DNA of 64,000 nt from Mesorhizobium ventifaucium. Lineage in GTDB: Bacteria; Pseudomonadota; Alphaproteobacteria; Rhizobiales; Rhizobiaceae. The DNA is taken from NCBI RefSeq assembly GCF_935822925.1, contig NZ_CAKXZS010000005.1, forward strand, positions 26,348-90,347, written 5' to 3'. Made by a program: the position numbers and the translations under genes. Shown here piece by piece: positions 16,686 to 23,803 of the stretch. Within the stretch, counting starts at the first letter, position 1. Each line of letters opens with the position of its first letter. The notes beneath the pieces were generated by a model. That model was given only the letters and a program-made list of their open reading frames with translations. It was not told the origin of the DNA and searched no databases.

Positions 16686-16874
16686 ATGGCAGACGACGAA
16701 AGCAAACGCGACTTTCGCGACCGCAACAAGATATCGGCGGACGATGATTACGAAGTGAATTTTTTCGCTCTACAGAACAACATCACGCCGGAGCAGGTGC
16801 GCGAACTGATCCGCAAGCACGGCAACGATCGGGCAACCCTGACCGCCGCCGCGAAGGCATTGCCGGCACAATGA
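16686..16874 (+). CDS. DUF3606 protein
   Basis: A 62-residue protein. After the charged start MADDESKRDFRDRNKISADD comes DYEVNFFALQNNITPEQVRE and LIRKHGNDRATL, the DUF3606 pattern. AAGGA nine bases upstream favours ATG 16686 over ATG 16677. Related genes lie at 14568, 22813 and 23001. DUF3606 proteins are small, predicted helical and of unknown role. Confidence 0.88.
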   Translation: MADDESKRDFRDRNKISADDDYEVNFFALQNNITPEQVRELIRKHGNDRATLTAAAKALPAQ

Positions 16875-16921
16875 TGACCAAACGCTCAGACCTGGGGCCG
16901 CCGATCGCCGGCTGGCAGAAA

Positions 16922-16956
16922 AGCCCGCGCCCCGTGGGGGGAAGAGGACGCGGGCT
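16922..16956. terminator. Hairpin after the DUF3606 gene
   Basis: AGCCCGCG and CGCGGGCT form an 8-bp stem with a 19-base loop. On the minus strand it is followed by TTTTC. It may end the DUF3606 transcript or, on the other strand, that of the gene at 17102. Confidence 0.35.
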
Positions 16957-17101
16957 GATCGGAGGGACGAGCCGATCTCGCAGCATGTCTGCACAGGAAA
17001 TAATGCTGCGGAAGCCAAACTTTCTACCTAAGCCTTTGTTCCAACGGAAAAAACCCGCCGCACCTTTCGCCAAGCCGGTCAATGAGGCCGGATTTCAATC
17101 C

Positions 17102-17557
17102 CTATTGGGCCGCACCTAAATTCCAGATGTCCCGATGCAGGCGCCATGTCCCGTCGTCGCCCTTTTTCCAGACGACGATGTACTTGCCCGCAAGGGTGGA
17201 GAGGGCGCCGTCTTTGCTCGGCACATCGAGCGTAAATGCGCCAACTTCGTAGGCGAGGTTCGCGCTCTCTTCCACTTCCAGCGCCTTCAGGGTGAGATTC
17301 TTCATCCCGCCTTTGATCGCGCCCTGCCAGAATTCTTCCACGCCCTTGCGGCCATCGATGCGCTTGCCGTCGGGCGGCAGCAAGGCAGCGTCCTCGGTAT
17401 ACAATTGACCCACCGCCGCCGCGTTTCCGCTGTTGAAGGCGTCCGTGAATTTCGGCAGCGCCGCTTCGATGTCCTCGCGAGCCGACTGGGCGGCCGCAGA
17501 CAATGCAGACGAAAGAAGCAGCACAGCAGCAAATGCGAATGACTTAACCGGTCTCAT
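17102..17557 (-). CDS. Exported SnoaL-like (DUF4440) protein
   Basis: A 151-residue protein with Sec signal MRPVKSFAFAAVLLLSSALS and cleavage after AAAQ. The mature part has the NTF2-like fold pattern: FTDAFNSGNAAAVGQLYTED, a central W-Q-G-A-I segment and the closing GTWRLHRDIWN. Members of this fold bind or convert small molecules, but no catalytic residue can be assigned here. GGGAGGA upstream supports ATG 17557. Single gene. Confidence 0.85.
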   Translation of the reverse strand: MRPVKSFAFAAVLLLSSALSAAAQSAREDIEAALPKFTDAFNSGNAAAVGQLYTEDAALLPPDGKRIDGRKGVEEFWQGAIKGGMKNLTLKALEVEESANLAYEVGAFTLDVPSKDGALSTLAGKYIVVWKKGDDGTWRLHRDIWNLGAAQ

Positions 17558-18147
17558 CTCGTCCTCCCTTTGCGTGATCGACATATCTACCGGATGAATA
17601 GCACGCCCAACCCGAGTGCGCCGCCGCGCCCGCTAAATCGGCCAGACCTGATTTGCATTAGGCTTATCTAATATTATGCACAAGCGCCAGACGCTCTCAG
17701 CCCACACCCCGATCGGCCCGCTTTCTCCGCCAGAGGCGCGGGCTTGGCTCAGCAATATCCTGACGCCGTTTAGCGTGGAACGGCAGGTATTCCCGAGACT
17801 GAGCGCGCCGTTTCGGCGGAGAAAACCACGAAGGCAAAGATGAGCACGCTGGCAGCGACGATCATCGATCCCGTGGCGACGATCGGCTCAAGCGCCGGAT
17901 TTCCATGCAGCATCAAGTAGAGGGCCGGCAACCCAAGCCGTTGCGGGCGGCCCGGCAGCCTGTTGGGGGTGACCGGCTGGCCACCGGGCCTGACCGGCTT
18001 GCGGCCGGCTGACGGAAACATGCGCTCACACTAATATAATTGCAACATCGAGATACCGCTGCGCACAGCGAGTTTGACGATCTCCCGTCCCGAAGCGGAT
18101 GATGGGGCCGGAAAGCGATTTCGGTTCGATCGTCCGCGTGAAAAACG
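17558..18147. other. Long gap between convergent and divergent genes
   Basis: 590 bp with no gene I can support. A minus frame at 17770-18021 has one hydrophobic stretch (SMIVAASVLIFAFVVFS) but no ribosome site. The region around 17660-17690 is AT-rich and could be the promoter of the gene at 17557. It also holds the tRNA-like sequence at 17717. Confidence 0.5.
17717..17734 (+). repeat. Near-copy of the tRNA-Ser 3' end (possible att scar)
   Basis: These 18 bases match 11308-11325, the T-stem end, acceptor strand, CCA and two further bases of tRNA-Ser(GGA), with one C-to-T change. Direct orientation and 6.4-kb spacing fit attL/attR of a former integrative element, but no integrase lies between. 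Confidence 0.4.
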
Positions 18148-19038
18148 CTAGCCACGACGCCGCAGGTGTTCGACAAGCGCGCGCAGCTTCGGCGCGACGT
18201 TGCGACGGCTCGGATAATACAGGTAGAAGCCGGCAAAGCGCGGGCAATAGTCGACGAGAACCGGCACCAGTTCGCCCCGACCGATCCACGGGCGAAAGCT
18301 TTCCTCCATGCCGAAAGTGATGCCGGCGCCGGCAATGGCGAGCTTTATCATCAACGCCATGTCGTTGGTCGTGATCTCCGACGCGACCGCGACGCTGAAC
18401 TCCTTGCCGCCCTCGGCGAATTCCCAGCGATAGGGCGCGACCTTCGGTGCGCGGCGCCAGCCAATGCAGCGATGGCCCGCGAGTTCCTTCGGATGCGAAG
18501 GCGCCCCGAACCGATCGCGATAGGCCGGCGCGCAGACGGCCAGCTGCCGCTCGTCACCGGCGACAGCCACCGCGATCATGTCCTGCTCGATCACCTCGCC
18601 GAGCCTGACGCCGGCATCGTATCCCTCGGCGACGATATCGAATTCCTCGTCCGTAACCGTGATGTCGATCTGAACCTCCGGATTGGCTTCGGCAAAGGCC
18701 GCCAGGAACGGCCCTGAAAGAAAGCGCTCGGCGATCGATGAGACAGCGAGCCGCAACTGCCCGCGCGGACGCCCGCGCAGGTCCCCTGTGCTCTCCATTG
18801 CGGCGCGCATGTCGGCAATGGCGGGCGCTATCTCAGCGTAGAGGCGTTCGCCAGCCTCGGTAAGACTGACGCTTCGCGTCGTGCGCTGGACCAGCGCGAT
18901 ACCGAGCGTCTCTTCCAGCCGCTTCATCGTCTGGCTCACTGCCGAGCGGGTGACGCCCATTCGGTCCGCAGCCGCGCGGAAGCTCCGCTCCTCGGCGACG
19001 AGGGCGAAGACGGCAAGCGCATTGAGATCCGGCTGCAT
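18148..19038 (-). CDS. LysR family transcriptional regulator
   Basis: A 296-residue regulator. The N-terminal winged helix (FALVAEERSFRAAADRMGVT, then RSAVSQTMKRLEETLG) is typical, and the effector-binding domain runs from about residue 90 to the end. It is divergent from the SDR-CMD-Atu4866 genes, which start 124 bp away, so it most likely controls them and itself. The effector is unknown. The GITFGMEESF stretch near residue 246 is common in the subgroup that regulates SDR and aldo-keto enzymes. Confidence 0.93.
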   Translation of the reverse strand: MQPDLNALAVFALVAEERSFRAAADRMGVTRSAVSQTMKRLEETLGIALVQRTTRSVSLTEAGERLYAEIAPAIADMRAAMESTGDLRGRPRGQLRLAVSSIAERFLSGPFLAAFAEANPEVQIDITVTDEEFDIVAEGYDAGVRLGEVIEQDMIAVAVAGDERQLAVCAPAYRDRFGAPSHPKELAGHRCIGWRRAPKVAPYRWEFAEGGKEFSVAVASEITTNDMALMIKLAIAGAGITFGMEESFRPWIGRGELVPVLVDYCPRFAGFYLYYPSRRNVAPKLRALVEHLRRRG

Positions 19039-19162
19039 TGGTTAGCTGCGCTTTCGACGCTGTGAATGAATGGTCGTCTTATCGCAACAGTGAAACGGAT
19101 CCATCTTCGTGGCAACCGCTGCATGGCGGTTCGCAAGATCAACCAGGCGGAGACGAAAAAAC

Positions 19163-19888
19163 ATGTCCCTCAACAAAGTCGTGCTCATCACCGGGGCCTC
19201 GAGCGGCATTGGCGCCGCCATCGGCCGGGAGCTCGGTGCCGCTGGAGCAAAGCTCATGCTCGGTGCGCGCCGCACCGATCGGCTGAATGCCCTCGCAGAA
19301 GAGATCAGGGCAAAGGGCGGGGAGGCAATGATACGCCGCCTGGACGTGACCGACCGCGACGATGTCGCCGCCTTTGCCGAGGCGGCGCGCCAGGCCTGGG
19401 GACGCGTCGATGTGATCGTCAACAATGCCGGCGTCATGCCGTTGTCGCTGATGGTCTCGATGAAGGTCGATGAATGGGACCGAATGGTCGACGTCAACAT
19501 CAAGGGCGTGCTCCACGGCATCGCTGCGGTGCTGCCGGAGATGACGGCCCGAGGCTCCGGCCATGTCGTCAACATCGCCTCCATCGGCGCGCTTTCGGTG
19601 TCGCCGACAGCCGCGGTCTATTGCGCAACCAAATACGCGGTCCGCGCCATCTCCGATGGCCTGCGGCAGGAGCACGACAACATCCGCGTCACCTGCATCC
19701 ATCCCGGCGTGGTCGAGAGCGAGCTCGCTGACACGATCACCGATCCGGTCGCGGTGGAAGCGATGAAGACCTACCGCGCCATTGCGCTGCAGCCCGACGC
19801 GATCGGCCGTGCCGTGCGCTTTGCCATCGAACAGCCGGACGATGTCGACGTGAACGAGATCGTCATCCGGCCGACAGCCACCAAATAG
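19163..19888 (+). CDS. Short-chain dehydrogenase/reductase
   Basis: NAD(P)-dependent oxidoreductase of 241 residues, classical SDR. The cofactor motif TGASSGIG is near residues 10-17, NNAG near 87-90, and the catalytic Tyr and Lys in YCATK near 153-157 with Ser upstream in NIASIGAL. The tail INEIVIRPT-type ending (VNEIVIRPTATK) is common in the YdfG-like subgroup. GGAG before ATG 19163 decides the start. It is first in a three-gene run controlled, by inference, by the divergent LysR. Confidence 0.94.
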   Translation: MSLNKVVLITGASSGIGAAIGRELGAAGAKLMLGARRTDRLNALAEEIRAKGGEAMIRRLDVTDRDDVAAFAEAARQAWGRVDVIVNNAGVMPLSLMVSMKVDEWDRMVDVNIKGVLHGIAAVLPEMTARGSGHVVNIASIGALSVSPTAAVYCATKYAVRAISDGLRQEHDNIRVTCIHPGVVESELADTITDPVAVEAMKTYRAIALQPDAIGRAVRFAIEQPDDVDVNEIVIRPTATK

Positions 19889-19898
19889 GGAGGCAACA

Positions 19899-20390
19899 AT
19901 GGATTTTCGTGTTCACAATTCGTGCATCTCGATTGCCGTCGCGTTGCTGCTCGCCGCGGTTCCTCAAACCGCCAGATCGCAGACGATGGAAGAGCGGCTG
20001 CAACGCGGCGACGCCGTCGTCAGAAGCCTGAATAATGGCGCTCCGCAGCCTGCGCTGGAACGCATGAGACAGGAGTTTCCGTTCCTTGCGGGAGCAACCC
20101 AGTTCTATGCGCTGGGCGACGTCTGGTCCCGCCCGGGGCTTGATGGCCGCACACGCCAACTCGCCGCCGTCGCGGTTTTCGCAGCCATGGGTGAGACTGC
20201 CTTCATGAAAATCCATGCCGGTTATGCGCTCAACATCGGCGTGTCCGAGGAAGAGCTGAAGGAAGTCATCTACATGGTGACGGTCCCGGCCGGATTCCCG
20301 CGCGCGATCGCAGCATCGCAAACGCTTTCCGAGCTGTTCACTGAACGTCGCGCCGCTCCCGGCAAACAACCCGGAGGAGCTGTCCCATGA
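19899..20390 (+). CDS. Exported carboxymuconolactone decarboxylase-family protein
   Basis: A 163-residue protein with a signal peptide (SIAVALLLAAVPQTARSQ) ahead of a CMD domain. The domain shows RTRQLAAVAVFAAMG and HAGYALNIGVSEEELKEVIY; the catalytic Cys-x-x-Cys-His of AhpD is not present, so peroxidase activity is unlikely. GGGAGG supports ATG 19899, 10 bp after the SDR stop. It overlaps the next gene in ATGA fashion. Periplasmic CMD proteins next to SDR genes are frequent in proteobacteria, but their reaction is unknown. Confidence 0.88.
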   Translation: MDFRVHNSCISIAVALLLAAVPQTARSQTMEERLQRGDAVVRSLNNGAPQPALERMRQEFPFLAGATQFYALGDVWSRPGLDGRTRQLAAVAVFAAMGETAFMKIHAGYALNIGVSEEELKEVIYMVTVPAGFPRAIAASQTLSELFTERRAAPGKQPGGAVP

Positions 20391-20740
20391 AACAGATTTA
20401 TCTACTTGCCGCTGCCGTGCTTGTTGCCGGCTTGGCCGGCTTATCCCTACAGAAAGGCCTCGCCCAGATGAATATCGAGCAAAATTCCGTTACCCCACCT
20501 TCGGCAAGCCACTCCTATGTCGGGATGTGGGTCACGGCCGATGGCCATATCCGCCACAACTTGCTTCCAAACGGTCGCTATGACGAAGCGCGCGGGAACC
20601 GTGACAGCGCATACCAGGGGCGCTATGAGATCCGGGGAAATCACATCGACTACTGGGACGACACCGGCTTTACCGCTGACGGAACGTTCATCGACGGCGT
20701 GCTGCACCACGCCGGCATGATCTTGTATCGGGAGTGGTAG
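20387..20740 (+). CDS. Atu4866-domain protein
   Basis: A 117-residue exported protein. The N-terminus (YLLAAAVLVAGLAGLSLQKG) is a signal or anchor. The remainder, SYVGMWVTADGHIRHNLLPN, then YQGRYEIRGNHIDYWDDTGF, is the beta-barrel pattern of the Atu4866 family (PF11512), thought to bind a small ligand. ATG 20387 overlaps the CMD stop by four bases, so the two are translationally coupled. Confidence 0.85.
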   Translation: MKQIYLLAAAVLVAGLAGLSLQKGLAQMNIEQNSVTPPSASHSYVGMWVTADGHIRHNLLPNGRYDEARGNRDSAYQGRYEIRGNHIDYWDDTGFTADGTFIDGVLHHAGMILYREW

Positions 20741-20772
20741 ATGACGTCCGTATCTCGATAAAAAGGTTTCGC

Positions 20773-21588
20773 ATGGCGCCGCTGCACCATATGTCTCTTG
20801 GTGCGCAGCCAAAACAGGGGCTCACCTTGCCAACCGAACCACGTTCTCCACGGCTTGCAGTGCTGATCGACGCGGACAATACCTCGGCCAAGATTGCCGA
20901 CGGCTTGTTCGAGGAAATCGCCAAGATCGGCGAGGCAAGCGTCCGTCGCATCTACGGCGATTTCTCCAGCACCCGCTCAAAGGCATGGGCCGATGTGCTG
21001 TCGAAGCATGCGATCATCCCGCAGCAGCAATTCGCCTACACCACCGGCAAGAACGCATCCGACATCACGCTCGTCATCGACGCCATGGACCTTCTCCACA
21101 GCGGGCGGTTCGAAGGCTTCTGCCTGGTGTCGTCCGACAGCGACTTCACCCGCCTTGCCGCTCGCATCAGAGAGCACGGCATCGACGTTTATGGATTTGG
21201 CGAGCAGAAGACGCCTGAGAGTTTCCGGCAGGCATGCCGCCGCTTCGTATACACCGAGAACCTGCTTCCGACTGCGTCAGCCAACGCGAACGACGCGGCG
21301 CCGGCGAAATCCTTGCAGCCGCCCAGCGCGGCGACGCCGGTCATCACCAGGGTCATTTCACAGATGGGAACCGAGGACGGCTGGGTGCCGCTCGGGATTG
21401 TCGGCAATCAGCTCGCCAATCTGGCATCGGACTTCGACCCCAGGACCTTCGGCTTTCGCAAGCTGAGCGATCTCGTGCGCAAGACCAATGCCTTTGAGAT
21501 CGATCATCCCGAGGGCGGAGCGATGCGCATAAGGGTCAAGCCAGCTGCGAAGAGCCGAGAGAAATCGAAGTCGGCAGCATCGCGCTGA
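20773..21588 (+). CDS. NYN domain plus OST-HTH/LOTUS domain protein
   Basis: A predicted RNA-processing protein of 271 residues. The NYN (PIN-like) nuclease domain spans about residues 20-155, with acidic residues in LAVLIDADNTS (near 29-39), ASDITLVIDAMDLL and VSSDSDF. After a linker, the LOTUS domain (about 190-250) reads DGWVPLGIVGNQLANLASDF. LOTUS domains bind RNA, often G-quadruplex RNA. AAGG upstream of ATG 20773 favours this start; ATG 20791 is possible. It is not coupled to neighbours. Confidence 0.9.
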   Translation: MAPLHHMSLGAQPKQGLTLPTEPRSPRLAVLIDADNTSAKIADGLFEEIAKIGEASVRRIYGDFSSTRSKAWADVLSKHAIIPQQQFAYTTGKNASDITLVIDAMDLLHSGRFEGFCLVSSDSDFTRLAARIREHGIDVYGFGEQKTPESFRQACRRFVYTENLLPTASANANDAAPAKSLQPPSAATPVITRVISQMGTEDGWVPLGIVGNQLANLASDFDPRTFGFRKLSDLVRKTNAFEIDHPEGGAMRIRVKPAAKSREKSKSAASR

Positions 21589-21734
21589 GCCCTGCAAAAA
21601 GCTAGCTGTCCCAAGACCGATTGGTGTCCGGATTGGTGTCCGATTGGCCTCTGGTCGGACCACAATTTCGCTGGCGAAAAACCGCCATTCGGCGTATTAT
21701 TCTCGTGGCAGAGAGTTCATGGTGGAGGATGCCA

Positions 21735-21965
21735 ATGAACGTCGTTTCGAGAGCGCCTGTCGTCGACTTGCCGACCCATGAACTTGTTTCCTCTGCGCTT
21801 TCAAAATTCCGCGCCGGCGACACCATATCGACCAGAGCCGCAATAGATACCATCCGCCGGGCAGGCCCGGCTTGTGCGGACAGCGACGACCAACTGGTCG
21901 AGCTTATCGTGATGACCGCAATTGGTAGGACCATGGGGATCGTGTTCGACCATCGGTGCCGCTAA
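21735..21965 (+). CDS. Small hypothetical protein
   Basis: A 76-residue product from ATG 21735, preceded by GGAGG at eight bases. It starts MNVVSRAPVVDLPTHELVSS and contains AAIDTIRRAGPACADSDDQL, which looks like a compact helical protein of the kind often seen in rhizobial small-ORF families. The open frame upstream (from 21621) crosses a short tandem repeat, GATTGGTGTCCG at 21619-21645, and is unlikely to be translated. Function unknown. Confidence 0.55.
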   Translation: MNVVSRAPVVDLPTHELVSSALSKFRAGDTISTRAAIDTIRRAGPACADSDDQLVELIVMTAIGRTMGIVFDHRCR

Positions 21966-22126
21966 TGCACATCGCCCTCAATTGGCTTGCGCACTGTCTA
22001 AAATGAGACTGGCCACCTAAGCCACTCAGTAACCATGAATTGTGATCGGGATGGATCGCGCCATTCGCTATCGGAACGGATAATCCGCTGCGCCGTTGCT
22101 GCCGTTGGAGTCAGGGAGTGGCGATA

Positions 22127-22387
22127 ATGCGTGATGAACAATTCGACGTTCCGGTGACGATCGAGAGCGAACGGACCGGGCGCCGGCTTTCGGTGACGAG
22201 GACGGTCCAGGCGGCCTCGCTTCTGGTCGACAGATGGCCAGACGAAAAGCGCGGGCCGAAATATCGCGCGGCCTTGAAAGCCATGATGGATGCGATGGAG
22301 CAGCGGCGGGCGGTCGGCAGTGCGCGGCGGGCATTCACGGCCGCCGCCAAGGAAGCCCATGTGTTTGTGCGCGAAGGCCGGCATTGA
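22127..22387 (+). CDS. DUF982 family protein
   Basis: An 86-residue protein with the DUF982 pattern: FDVPVTIESERTGRRLSVTR, the WPDEKRGPKY motif near residue 37 and the closing SARRAFTAAAKEAHVFV helix. It parallels the member at 13594-13875. GGGAG at 22113-22117 favours ATG 22127. Function unknown; it is followed at once by a block of repeats. Confidence 0.8.
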   Translation: MRDEQFDVPVTIESERTGRRLSVTRTVQAASLLVDRWPDEKRGPKYRAALKAMMDAMEQRRAVGSARRAFTAAAKEAHVFVREGRH

Positions 22388-22441
22388 AACGCGTCACGTC
22401 TGAAGGCCTGGCGACGCGCCTTTAGTTCTTGTTTTTTAGGG

Positions 22442-22605
22442 CATATCCTGGTCCCAAACCGCTGCGCAGCTTTGGGCGACATGTATTGCTGTTGTTTATG
22501 CATGTCGTTGTCCCAAAACCGCTGCGCACTTTTCGGCGACATGTATTGCTGTTGTGTATGCATGTCGTTGTCCCAAAACCGCTGCGCACTTTTGGGCGAC
22601 ATGCA
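22442..22605. repeat. 60-bp unit in three tandem copies (family B palindrome)
   Basis: The unit CAT-GTCGTTGTCCCAAAACC-GCTGCGCACTTTTGGGCGACATG plus a spacer repeats with a 60-bp period: about 22442-22500, 22501-22560 and 22561-22605. Each unit is palindromic (CATGTCG ... CGACATG). Diverged single copies lie at 45294-45337 and 56651-56727. Both strands give long spurious frames here, so I annotate no gene. Confidence 0.88.
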
Positions 22606-22649
22606 TCAAGGAACCTCACGAAATCTCCGCCGTTATGCTCCAAGTCCAA

Positions 22650-22792
22650 GAGACTGTTTCGAAAGTCGCTCCGGCGAGTCATATGGTGGTGGTTTCGAGA
22701 ACCGGAGCGCAGCGGACGTTTGGGTCCGTGAGCACCGGAAGCGCAGAAAACGCCATCAGATGGCCGCCGGAGTAGACTTTCCAAACAGTCTC
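22650..22792 (+). ncRNA. 143-bp structured element, copy 1 (possible leader RNA)
   Basis: The ends pair: GAGACTGTTTCGAAAGTC (22650-22667) with GACTTTCCAAACAGTCTC (22775-22792), one mismatch in 18. Just inside, CTCCGGCG (22669-22676) pairs with CGCCGGAG (22765-22772). A second copy of identical length at 61076-61218 differs in ways that keep the pairing. It ends 20 bp before a DUF3606 start codon, same strand. It could be a cis-acting RNA or a MITE-like mobile element; RNA is my preferred but unproven reading. Confidence 0.5.
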
Positions 22793-22812
22793 TAAGTGAG
22801 GAGAGAACTGCC

Positions 22813-23001
22813 ATGCCCGACGACAAATCCAAGACCGACAACCGCGATCGCTCACAGGTAGCCGGCGACGAAGACTATGAGGTGAGGCATCTCGCTGAGG
22901 AAGCCGGCATTACTCCCGAACAGGCACGCACTTTGATCAAGCGCCACGGCACCAATCGCAAGGTGCTGCACGAAATCGCCGAGAGCATAAAGGCGTCGTG
23001 A
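22813..23001 (+). CDS. DUF3606 protein
   Basis: A 62-residue protein: charged start MPDDKSKTDNRDRSQVAGDE, then DYEVRHLAEEAGITPEQART and LIKRHGTNRKVLHEIAESI, a full DUF3606 match. GAGGAGAG lies 7-10 bases before ATG 22813. It directly follows the structured 143-bp element and shares one base with the next gene's start (TGATG), so the pair is one unit. Function unknown. Confidence 0.9.
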   Translation: MPDDKSKTDNRDRSQVAGDEDYEVRHLAEEAGITPEQARTLIKRHGTNRKVLHEIAESIKAS

Positions 23002-23183
23002 TGACTGACAAGCGAACCGCAATGGCCGATCGGAAGAAACGCAAACCGGACGACAAGGAGGCCCTGCGCCTGGCCGAGACCACCGACGTATCGCCCAACC
23101 AGGCGAAGGACCTGATGCGCAAGCACGGCAAGGACAGCGCCAAGGTCGAGAAGGAAGCGAAGAACTTCAAGGCCGAAGGCTGA
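23001..23183 (+). CDS. DUF3606-like protein
   Basis: A 60-residue basic protein, MTDKRTAMADRKKRKPDDKE..., with ALRLAETTDVSPNQAKDLMR and KHGKDSAKVEKEAKNF. It is the same helix pattern as its upstream neighbour with a more basic N-terminus, and looks like an old tandem duplicate. The ATG overlaps the preceding TGA by one base. Function unknown. Confidence 0.8.
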   Translation: MTDKRTAMADRKKRKPDDKEALRLAETTDVSPNQAKDLMRKHGKDSAKVEKEAKNFKAEG

Positions 23184-23582
23184 GCCGCCGACTTGGCGGC
23201 GAGTCCACTCTCGACGCCCCGCATCGGCTTCGCACGCGCCTGGTTGCGTTGTGGGCGGGTTGAGCGGCTTATCAATTTAAACTCGGCCTATTCCCGTTCT
23301 AACCATGCGGACGACTATACGCTGATTTTCGGCGGCTTCGCGCCGGCGTACGACTCGTGGTTGAGCGCCGCGCGCTGAGAACCGCGACGGCAAATCCTTT
23401 ATAGGATTCTTATTTCTTTCCTCTTCGCCACGTCTCGAACCTTTATGGGGTTTGGATCCATATTCCGTCGCGAAGGACATGTCTCGCTCGCCATTATCAT
23501 CGCGACAGAGTGTCTTCACATGACTTCAACGCTGCCGGCTGCAGGCAAGCCAGTGCAAAACCGAACATAAGGTACAAATCCG
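23184..23582. other. Gap upstream of the kdp operon
   Basis: No gene is supported. The region around 23390-23480 is unusually AT-rich (TTATAGGATTCTTATTTCTT nearby) and is the probable kdp promoter. A weak inverted repeat, GTCGCG at 23467 and CGCGAC at 23501, is the only symmetric feature; I cannot match it to a known KdpE site. Confidence 0.45.
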
Positions 23583-23663
23583 ATGGACATCATCGTTCTC
23601 GGGATAGGGTTTTTGTTTTTCGCCCTGTTCTTCGCCTTCGTCAAAGCCTGCGACAGTCTTTAG
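23583..23663 (+). CDS. 26-residue membrane peptide ahead of kdpF
   Basis: MDIIVLGIGFLFFALFFAFV followed by KACDSL. One hydrophobic helix with a short Cys-containing tail. Peptides of this form regularly precede kdpF in proteobacterial kdp operons, which supports it as a real gene. It ends 16 bp before kdpF. A role in assembly or stability of the Kdp complex would be a guess. Confidence 0.7.
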   Translation: MDIIVLGIGFLFFALFFAFVKACDSL

Positions 23664-23679
23664 GCGGAAGGACAGCAAC

Positions 23680-23769
23680 ATGCTTGTCGACTATATCCTC
23701 GGTGGCGCTGTGACCCTGTTCCTTCTCGCCTACCTGACATACGCCCTCGTTCGCCCAGAACGTTTCTGA
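23680..23769 (+). CDS. kdpF: Potassium-transporting ATPase subunit KdpF
   Basis: A 29-residue single-pass peptide, [20 protein letters not shown] then YALVRPERF. The ending [10 protein letters not shown] is typical of KdpF, which stabilises the KdpABC complex in the inner membrane. GGAAGGA lies 8 bases before ATG 23680. It is followed 34 bp later by kdpA. Confidence 0.93.
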   Translation: MLVDYILGGAVTLFLLAYLTYALVRPERF

Positions 23770-23803
23770 ACGGCAACTGGCGAAGGCACGGAAAGCTGTT
23801 TCA

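Noticed and set aside
17770..18021. 83-codon minus frame with one hydrophobic segment
   Set aside because: No ribosome site and the first 45 residues are low-complexity Pro/Arg/Gly.
22442..22605. CRISPR array
   Set aside because: Units are contiguous 60-bp palindromic repeats with no unique spacers and no cas genes.
22111..22841. Frames encoding tandem MSPKSAQRFWDNDMH units and similar
   Set aside because: They arise from the 60-bp palindromic repeat and appear in several frames on both strands; no ribosome site.
23467..23506. GTCGCG/CGCGAC inverted repeat as a KdpE operator
   Set aside because: Only six bases with a wide spacer, common by chance at this GC content, and unlike the AT-rich E. 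coli site.
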